A DNA stretch of 19,912 nucleotides, taken from contig PCXJ01000044.1 of assembly GCA_002787615.1 (NCBI GenBank), positions 1-19,912 of the forward strand. Direction: 5' to 3'. Below, piece by piece: positions 13,919 through 19,912 of the stretch. Origin of the DNA: Alphaproteobacteria bacterium CG11_big_fil_rev_8_21_14_0_20_44_7. GTDB lineage: Bacteria > Pseudomonadota > Alphaproteobacteria > Rickettsiales > 21-14-0-20-44-7. The position numbers and the translations under genes were made by a program. The first letter of the stretch is position 1; each line of letters begins with the position of its first letter. Below the pieces are notes generated by a model, which was not told the DNA's origin, made no database searches, and saw only the letters and a program-made list of their open reading frames with translations.

Positions 13919-14716
13919 TTATTCTTGTGGCTTGTCTTTAAAGATTTCTTCAAATCCAGTTTCCAGAAATTCAAGTGGTGCTATTGTTTTTGCCTTAAGG
14001 TTATATTTTTTATCAACCAAATCAAAAGCCTGATCGAGGTAGATGGCGGATCTATATACATAATCAGGATCCAATGGAACTTGAGCTATTTCTGGTATTT
14101 TATGGAATTTGTGTAAAGGGTTTGTACAGGTCTTTAAGTTATATGCGCTTATATGTTGCCAAGTGTTATGTGTTACAGAGCTAAAAGGTGTGTAAGCGAG
14201 TTTGTACAAGTCTTCTAAGTTACACTCTATAGCCATGTCTCTAACGGTAGGGCCTTCTGTCCAATTTCCAACGTTTACTTCAATTGACCACTCTTGCCTT
14301 TGAGTTTGCAACCATTCTGTTTTTGCTTGGATCATTTTTTCTACTTGCTCGTTTGGAGATTTTTCTTGTTTTGCCTTGTAATGCTCTAATAATAGTTTTT
14401 CCTGTCCTAACCCATACATGATATATTTTGGCGCTCTCTCTTCGGGAATTTTTAGTATCCAAGCTAATGTAATCACTAGGTCTATCATACTTCGTAATAC
14501 CAATGGAGCTATATGGCCATTCCAAGTGTTGGGTGAGTAGGCTAAATTAGTCGATAAGGCGACTTGCCGAGATAGCAATCCGCCAATTACTTCATATATC
14601 TCAGAGTCGTATAATTTTACGGGTAAGAGTTTCCATCTTTCAAGACATCCTTTTTCGGCATTCTCAGAATATCTTTCCATGAAGTCCATGACTTCTTCCA
14701 TTATATTGTCACTCAC
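13919..14716 (-). CDS. DUF5677-like protein
   Basis: A 265-residue, mostly helical protein. It resembles the DUF5677 family through LRSMIDLVITLAWIL at about 74-88 and PFSSVTHNTWQHI at about 177-189, where Ser, His and a second His are spaced as in that family. Function is unknown; members recur in genomic islands and near defence genes. The GTG start at 14716 is strongly supported by GAGGAGG (14729-14723) 6 nt before it, and overlaps the stop of the upstream gene by 8 nt (GTGAGTGA). The pair is therefore one translationally coupled unit. A conserved-looking central basic loop includes KTEWLQTQRQEWSIEVN. The family call is from memory of the motif pattern and is moderate. Confidence 0.65.
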   Translation of the reverse strand: MSDNIMEEVMDFMERYSENAEKGCLERWKLLPVKLYDSEIYEVIGGLLSRQVALSTNLAYSPNTWNGHIAPLVLRSMIDLVITLAWILKIPEERAPKYIMYGLGQEKLLLEHYKAKQEKSPNEQVEKMIQAKTEWLQTQRQEWSIEVNVGNWTEGPTVRDMAIECNLEDLYKLAYTPFSSVTHNTWQHISAYNLKTCTNPLHKFHKIPEIAQVPLDPDYVYRSAIYLDQAFDLVDKKYNLKAKTIAPLEFLETGFEEIFKDKPQE

Positions 14717-15458
14717 TAAGATCCTCCTCGTAAAAAGTACAGTTTGCTAATGAGTAGGACTGATTCCAAAAGTCTCTAGCCCAAGAGTTAGTAGGATACT
14801 TATCAGAAATCATACCGAATATTTGTAAAGAGAAGGATCTGACTAAACTAGCAGTTCTCCTGGCGCTTTCTGACTCTGGTGCATTTATAAGCGAGTTTAG
14901 ATCTGGAGTGGGTAAATGGGAGGCAATATGTAGTTTTCCTGCTATCCCTAATATATACACCACATTTGCTTGTATGATCAAAGCTGGTGTTTCATATTTA
15001 TCCATATGATTAACAATGGTACGTTTGATGATTTCAACCGAGGCTTTGTTTTTCCTAGAATTTTTGGACTTAAGGTATGATAAAGGGCAGTTTTTATACA
15101 TAGTAAGCAACGGGTTTAATGCTTCTTGAATAAAGGAAAGCGCTTTTCGTTCTTCTAATTTTAGTTTGATTAGTTTTTTTTCTTTGCTTGATAAAATCTT
15201 GTGACTGCTTGTTGCAGTAAAGTTCTCTTTAAATTCTCCATTATTTACCTCCTTTATCACTTCTGCAAGAGTTGTTACTAGCTCTATTCCTTTTTTGTAA
15301 CCATGTTTCTCGTTTATCAATCCCATCCATAATATTTCTGGGAGTATTTCTAGTAGATAGTTCGTTTCTCTAATTATTCCAGGCAATTGCTTCATAGGCG
15401 GAATAAACTTTTTCCCTACCTTTTTATGACCGCTTAGTATGTTCTGATTTTTTGACAT
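14709..15458 (-). CDS. Unknown protein, first gene of the DUF5677 pair
   Basis: A 249-residue protein that I do not recognise. It is helix-rich; the N-terminus is basic (MSKNQNILSGHKKVGKKFIPPMKQLPG), followed by IIRETNYLLEILPEILWMGLINEKHGYKKGIELV, a pattern reminiscent of partners of DUF5677 proteins in islands. A moderately hydrophobic stretch (ALIIQANVVYILGIAG) lies at about 158-173 but is too polar around it for a sure membrane segment. The ATG at 15458 has no clear Shine-Dalgarno. The stop overlaps the DUF5677-like start by 8 nt, so the two products probably act together. It is the last gene before the right end of the island and is transcribed inward. Confidence 0.65.
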   Translation of the reverse strand: MSKNQNILSGHKKVGKKFIPPMKQLPGIIRETNYLLEILPEILWMGLINEKHGYKKGIELVTTLAEVIKEVNNGEFKENFTATSSHKILSSKEKKLIKLKLEERKALSFIQEALNPLLTMYKNCPLSYLKSKNSRKNKASVEIIKRTIVNHMDKYETPALIIQANVVYILGIAGKLHIASHLPTPDLNSLINAPESESARRTASLVRSFSLQIFGMISDKYPTNSWARDFWNQSYSLANCTFYEEDLSE

Positions 15459-15522
15459 ATTTTATATGTACATTAAACAAGCATATATGAGAATTCTTAA
15501 TTCCAGTTTTTTGTCAATGGCG

Positions 15523-15541
15523 GTAGCACCAAGGTAGCACT
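15523..15541 (+). promoter_or_regulatory. Right pair of GTAGCACC/T boxes, likely integrase arm sites
   Basis: GTAGCACC at 15523-15530 and GTAGCACT at 15534-15541 are 11 bp apart, the same spacing and orientation as the pair at the left end (5643-5661). A TTGTCA upstream parallels the TTGACA before the left pair. They lie 48 bp inside the attachment repeat here and about 122 bp inside it on the left. Arm-type integrase binding is inferred from position and duplication. Confidence 0.5.
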
Positions 15542-15588
15542 TGCTATTTTTCGTAAAATTCTGAAAACGCCAAGATTGGCTCTGAGAC

Positions 15589-15665
<77 letters not shown>

Positions 15666-15842
15666 TTAAGAAAATAATCGGCAATCTATCTAAAGATTGG
15701 GCGCGGATAATGCCACCGAACTAAGCAAATGTCAAACGGGAATATCACGTCTAGCGTGAAATCATCCTAAAAATCAGTGCGGCGCAGGTGTGTTGTTCAA
15801 ATATTCGTTGAATTTATCAGCAAAAAAGAGCACGATTAGGGC

Positions 15843-16226
15843 ATGAAAGAATTTTATGAAAAGCACCATGTTGACCGTGACATTCATGGTCGTGAGATTA
15901 TGAAGGCATATATACTTGCCGGTTGTGCTGCGGTTTTGGTTTTTGCCGGATTTGTTGATGATATTTTCTATATCTTTTTCGGTCTATTGATGGGCGGTTT
16001 TGCTTTCTTCACTTATCGCAAGGCTAGTAAGGCGATGAAGCGCATACAGAAAGCGGAAAACTTATATTGGGATGACCAAATGAATCCGAGCGTATATCAT
16101 TCACCTAATGATACGCAAATGCAGGAAGTGCAGGAATCTCAAAACACCCCGCAGGAAGCGCAAGAATCTCAGGAAATGGGAGAAATTAATTTGGATATGC
16201 TTCAGGACAAGAAGGATAAGAGTTAA
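15843..16226 (+). CDS. Small membrane protein, unknown
   Basis: A 127-residue protein with a short polar N-terminus (MKEFYEKHHVDRDIHGREIMK), two closely spaced transmembrane helices (about 22-37 and 41-57) forming a hairpin, a basic stretch (YRKASKAMKRIQKAE) just after, which places the ends in the cytoplasm, and a long acidic Gln/Glu-rich tail with imperfect QESQ repeats. I do not recognise a family. It is the first chromosomal gene right of the tRNA and is convergent with the pseudopilin gene, with no bases between the two stops. The Shine-Dalgarno is weak (AGGG too close to the ATG). Confidence 0.65.
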   Translation: MKEFYEKHHVDRDIHGREIMKAYILAGCAAVLVFAGFVDDIFYIFFGLLMGGFAFFTYRKASKAMKRIQKAENLYWDDQMNPSVYHSPNDTQMQEVQESQNTPQEAQESQEMGEINLDMLQDKKDKS

Positions 16227-16985
16227 TCAATCCTCATAAGTGATTTGTGCAGGGACTTTCCAGCGCACATAATCATCGAAATAATTACCTACCTCACCCT
16301 GATGGACGAAATCATCACGAAATTCAGTATCCCAAGTGCCGTGCGTTCCATCACCCAAAACATGGGCATTCTCATCTTCTTCTGCGCTGGTTGAGCCGGT
16401 TAGAGGAACGCGTGTTGCGCCGCCGGAGCGATAATATGCGCCCGTGCCGTTTTCACCATGGCTAACCAAAACATAGGCTGCTGCTGCGGTGCGGGTGCTG
16501 CCCCCGCTATTATCCTGCACGGTCAATCCTGCTCCGCTTGCGCATCCTGCCCAATCGGCATTGTCTACGCATGCATCATCAACGACATATGTAATCCTAT
16601 AACCCCATGGGTCAATTGCGTAATTATCGGGGAGATTTAGTGTGCGGGTCGGGACAACTCCACCATATGCTCCGGTGGGAGTGTAGCTATTGCTGGAGCA
16701 AGTACCTTCGGGAGATTCAACGGAAAGCCCATAGTTGGCATCGCCAAAAACTAATGTACCATCGGCGGGGCAGGGCAAATCGCCCACGGTTTGCTGATGC
16801 AGGCGCAAGGCGCGCTCGATTGCGGTGAGGGTGGTTTCAACCTGTTTGGCTCGCGCTGCATCAACCGAAACTGTATATAATGCGGATGAGCCATAAACCA
16901 GAATGCCGATGATAACCAGCACGATGGAAAGCTCCAGCAGCGAAAAACCGGATTTGCGAGATTTGTTATTTGCCAAAATTTTCAT
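16227..16985 (-). CDS. Type II/IV pseudopilin-like protein
   Basis: A 252-residue protein with a class III prepilin leader: a basic N-terminus, then SG/FSLLELSIVLVIIGIL, so cleavage by prepilin peptidase is expected after G13, with Phe as residue 1 and Glu as residue 5 of the mature form. A hydrophobic helix of about 20 residues follows, then a globular part with several Cys pairs and the blocks LPCPADGTL, SPEGTC, WGYRITYVVDD and VSHGENGTGAYYRSGG. The same blocks occur at the N-terminus of the LamG-bearing protein encoded 35 bp upstream, so the two are paralogues in one operon. It probably belongs to a pilus or secretion fibre; which one cannot be told from this window. Confidence 0.85.
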   Translation of the reverse strand: MKILANNKSRKSGFSLLELSIVLVIIGILVYGSSALYTVSVDAARAKQVETTLTAIERALRLHQQTVGDLPCPADGTLVFGDANYGLSVESPEGTCSSNSYTPTGAYGGVVPTRTLNLPDNYAIDPWGYRITYVVDDACVDNADWAGCASGAGLTVQDNSGGSTRTAAAAYVLVSHGENGTGAYYRSGGATRVPLTGSTSAEEDENAHVLGDGTHGTWDTEFRDDFVHQGEVGNYFDDYVRWKVPAQITYED

Positions 16986-17020
16986 TCTTAAATCCTAAAC
17001 CTAAACAGTTAATAATTTGT

Positions 17021-19912
17021 TTATTCATATTCCGGAGTGGCAATATCCCATTTATTGGAGAGATAACATTCCACTTCTTTGCGCTCTGTTGGGGTTAATG
17101 CGTCATCATACATAATAACTTCCGCAATTTCCCCGTCATAGCCATAGGAGGCATGTCCGGTTGTACCTGTTGAGAGCAAATTCCCTATAGAAAGATATCC
17201 GGTAGAGTCATAGAAGCTATTAACAGTAGCTTCAAAGCCAAGTAGCTTGGCAGAATCTTCGCCATTAATATATGTCCTTAAGTTATTCGGAGAGAAATGC
17301 AATGTATGAATTATCGGGTCGGATAAATCTACTGAGTACGTTCTATATTGCTTTGCAGCCCCAGAGCTCCAATTTGTACCATCTTCATGCACAGATGAAT
17401 ATAAATATTTTTGAAAGTCAGCTCCAACATTCATATACATATCCCAGGCACGGTTATCACTGGCAGAAGTGAAGTGCGACATCAATATTTTTTTAGTTTG
17501 CGGAGTTGAATTGGTTTTTGCTACAACAAATACTGATAAACCATCTGTGTCATAGGCAAAGTCATCAATTAATAAGTAATTACTATCTGTAGAATCAAAG
17601 CTCAAAACATCAATGCCGTTAATTTGATTTATGCCAAAATCGGGCTCATAGGTGGAGCTTATAGTTTGCGTTGCATGTCTGTCATTTCCACTTTGGTCTT
17701 CCCAAGTTGCAACATTTCCATCAAAACCGCCACTATCGGCAGTATTACCGCTGTCATCTTTTATGGAAGTTTTTATGCTCGCATCAAACCATAATTCAGG
17801 GCCATCCGCGCCTGCACTTGTGACGGAGGAAGATGTAACTGTTGAGCAATCAGTAGGGGTTATAGAAATATCCCATTTTCCATCCAAATAGCATTGTACC
17901 GTTCTGCGCTCTTTGTCTGTCAAATTCCTCTCATACATCAGAATTTCGTATATATCACCATTATAAAATGCTCCGGAGGAAGCTGAAGCTCTACCAATGC
18001 GGAAATAGCTGGCATTATCAAATGTTGCCGGTCCGGCATCTTGGGTGTACATTGCGGTAAGATTTCCATTTTGATAAAAATGCACATCACTTTCCGGATC
18101 AGAAGTTCCGTTAGCTCGATTATAAACCGCATTATAGATTCTGGGGCTTGTTCCGGTTGCTGCAAAGCCGGTATCATAACCAAATTCATGTGTAGAATCT
18201 GCATATAGGAAAGAGGTGAATGTTGTTCCGCTTCCGGCAGTTTTATACATTGCCATCCTATCCGGCTGTCCGGCATCGTTTATGCTAAAAACCCCATTTT
18301 CTCCATATTGAGTGGTTGGCTTGGCAACAACAAAATAAGTAAAATCATTTGTGCCAAAATCAGGGCTGTTGGAGCTGATTAATGATTCACTATTCGCCAA
18401 GTCAAAATATATCCCCGATTTGCCATTTTGTCTGCTAGCCTTAAATTCCGGAGAATTTGTTGAGGTTGTGAAGCTATTTCCAACACTGCTTTTATCATTC
18501 CAAGTCGTTACGGCATCACCATCACTTGGGCTTCCGGCGTTGATTGTGGAGGCATCGGCAGCATCCAGCCAAAGCACCAAATCCCATTTCGGGAAGATTC
18601 CCCATTTTGCCGCCCATTCGCATTCAATCTTTTCACGCTTGCCAGCGCCTAATGTGAAGTCATAAACCACCATCTCCGCGATATCACCGTCAAAAGTCTC
18701 TCTATAGCTAGCACCAGCATATGTCTGCCACGGAGTTTCTTCGTCGTCCAGCAATCTTGCCCCCATAACAATTGGCTGGGTTGAGTCATGGAATGGGTAT
18801 GTAACCGTTCCTGCCGAAGCACCATTATTTTGGTTTCCGGAATGATATCTACCATCAGTAAAATGTTGTGTAATACCATTATAGCTTGTATCTTCTTGGT
18901 CATATATTAATCCAATAGAGCTGGTATAATCTGGGCTTATAGCAAATGCTGTTGATGTACCATGAGTAAAATAATCTGTAGTTCCACCATCTTTATTAAC
19001 ATTAAGCATCATCCTTCTTGTAGAAGGAAGGAATGCAAAGAACCATGCACGGTCATTTGTTGAGCTCTCAAAATGCGTCAGAACATATTGACTATAACCT
19101 CCAGCATAGCTACTAGGCTTCAGCACCGCCATTATTGACAAGCCACTGCTTGTGTCATAGTCAAAATCATCAATTTTTAGATAATCCATATCGTCACGGT
19201 CAAAATTCACCATATCATAACCGTTCGCACTATTGACTCCCCATGTAGGATAATATGATGAATTGGGCTGCGTGGCATGGTGATCGCCACCGCTTTTATC
19301 CAACCATGTTGCCACCGACCCGCTAAATGCTCCGCCACTACTTACGGCATCACCATCTTCATCTTTGACAGTATCAGTGTCACTTGCGTCAAACCACAAA
19401 ATGCAACCCATAACATCTGCCGGGCAATCTGCGGTTTCGGTGTAGGCTATATATTCAACTATATCATCCAAATAGTTAGATGCGTCATAATCCCAACTAT
19501 CATAAACAAACACAGAATCGGTTGCATAATCACAATTCTCGCCTTCATGCGTTTGTGTGCCCCCGCCGCCGTTGCACGCATTTGATACAGTTCCAAATGT
19601 GTTATAAGCCCCAATAGCATCTTGGCTGTGCGAAATAATCAATCCCATAAATTGGGCAATCTCCACCCCGTATGAATCGGTAATTTCAACTCCGTCAGAA
19701 TCAACAACTGTTATGTTGTCACTGCCGCTATTATCCATAACATAAGTGAAGCGGTTTCCCCACCCGTCAAACGCAAACTTAGTTGGTAATCCCAGTGCTT
19801 TTATCGGAACACCTCCAGTGGTCACAGCAGATGCGCAAGTGCCTGATGGCGAGCCAAAGGAGGAGTTGGTAACTGCGAGTGTGTTGTCAGATGGGCAGGG
19901 CAATAAGTCATT
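17021..19912 (-). CDS. Pseudopilin-like protein with three LamG domains (5' end outside window)
   Basis: The frame is open to the window edge, so the N-terminus, probably with the prepilin leader, is missing; at least 963 residues are visible. The first 155 are homologous to the next gene's product: LPCPSDNTL, GSPSGTC, GWGNRFTYVMD, ISHSQDAIGAY, YLDDIVEY. Three concanavalin A-like (LamG/Laminin_G_3) repeats follow at roughly 165-435, 438-690 and 715-960. Each opens with LWFDAS or LWLDAA and ends with GxIxEhhhY, an ER-rich turn, then ECxxxxKWxI. This domain usually binds sugars or surface ligands, so it may be an adhesive minor pilin. The TTG at 19903 is internal and not the start. It forms an operon with the pseudopilin gene 35 bp downstream. 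Confidence 0.85.
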   Translation of the reverse strand, partial: NDLLPCPSDNTLAVTNSSFGSPSGTCASAVTTGGVPIKALGLPTKFAFDGWGNRFTYVMDNSGSDNITVVDSDGVEITDSYGVEIAQFMGLIISHSQDAIGAYNTFGTVSNACNGGGGTQTHEGENCDYATDSVFVYDSWDYDASNYLDDIVEYIAYTETADCPADVMGCILWFDASDTDTVKDEDGDAVSSGGAFSGSVATWLDKSGGDHHATQPNSSYYPTWGVNSANGYDMVNFDRDDMDYLKIDDFDYDTSSGLSIMAVLKPSSYAGGYSQYVLTHFESSTNDRAWFFAFLPSTRRMMLNVNKDGGTTDYFTHGTSTAFAISPDYTSSIGLIYDQEDTSYNGITQHFTDGRYHSGNQNNGASAGTVTYPFHDSTQPIVMGARLLDDEETPWQTYAGASYRETFDGDIAEMVVYDFTLGAGKREKIECEWAAKWGIFPKWDLVLWLDAADASTINAGSPSDGDAVTTWNDKSSVGNSFTTSTNSPEFKASRQNGKSGIYFDLANSESLISSNSPDFGTNDFTYFVVAKPTTQYGENGVFSINDAGQPDRMAMYKTAGSGTTFTSFLYADSTHEFGYDTGFAATGTSPRIYNAVYNRANGTSDPESDVHFYQNGNLTAMYTQDAGPATFDNASYFRIGRASASSGAFYNGDIYEILMYERNLTDKERRTVQCYLDGKWDISITPTDCSTVTSSSVTSAGADGPELWFDASIKTSIKDDSGNTADSGGFDGNVATWEDQSGNDRHATQTISSTYEPDFGINQINGIDVLSFDSTDSNYLLIDDFAYDTDGLSVFVVAKTNSTPQTKKILMSHFTSASDNRAWDMYMNVGADFQKYLYSSVHEDGTNWSSGAAKQYRTYSVDLSDPIIHTLHFSPNNLRTYINGEDSAKLLGFEATVNSFYDSTGYLSIGNLLSTGTTGHASYGYDGEIAEVIMYDDALTPTERKEVECYLSNKWDIATPEYE

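Overview
The window looks like a chromosomal segment of an alphaproteobacterium, probably uncultured; I cannot name the genus. The evidence is a CcmA haem-exporter ATPase, a short YdcH/DUF465 protein, a TorF-type (Gcw_chp) outer-membrane protein, a DUF736 protein in the mobile element, and an initiator tRNA with an A-U pair in the third G-C position of the anticodon stem, a variant I recall from some alphaproteobacteria.

Left flank (1-5476), ordinary chromosome: the 3' part of ccmA, ydcH-like, a divergent TorF porin, a small secreted acidic protein with a clear terminator, a YgjP/SprT-like zinc metallopeptidase, and a convergent two-gene operon on the minus strand encoding a membrane-anchored alpha/beta-hydrolase-like protein followed by a cytochrome P450.

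Genomic island (5477-15633, about 10.1 kb, visibly more AT-rich): it is bounded by a perfect 45-bp direct repeat of the 3' end of the initiator tRNA-Met gene. The intact tRNA lies at the right end (15589-15665, minus). Just inside each end is a pair of GTAGCACC-type boxes 11 bp apart, likely integrase arm sites. Left to right the island holds: a secreted protein of six 17-residue repeats; an operon of a HEPN-like protein, a P4-type tyrosine integrase and an unknown protein, joined by 8-nt overlaps; an excisionase-like HTH protein behind a large inverted repeat; a set of competing hairpins; a DUF736 protein; a hairpin; a Rep_trans-type rolling-circle replication initiator; a minus-strand HNH protein preceded by a compact pseudoknotted RNA-like element; a SIR2 protein with a C-terminal SEC-C zinc motif; and a minus-strand pair consisting of an unknown protein and a DUF5677-like protein. 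It reads as an integrative element with its own integration, excision and replication genes plus defence-like cargo. No conjugation or phage structural genes are visible.

Right flank (15666-19912), chromosome again: a small membrane protein, then a minus-strand pair of paralogous pseudopilin-like proteins. The upstream one runs off the window and carries three LamG/concanavalin-like domains.

The strongest candidate for something new is the segment 11473-11649 on the minus strand. Two 9-bp long-range helices cross each other there, with additional stems, directly before an HNH nuclease gene. The arrangement recalls HEARO/omega RNAs upstream of IscB, but the protein has neither RuvC nor PLMP regions. 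A rolling-circle origin is the main alternative.
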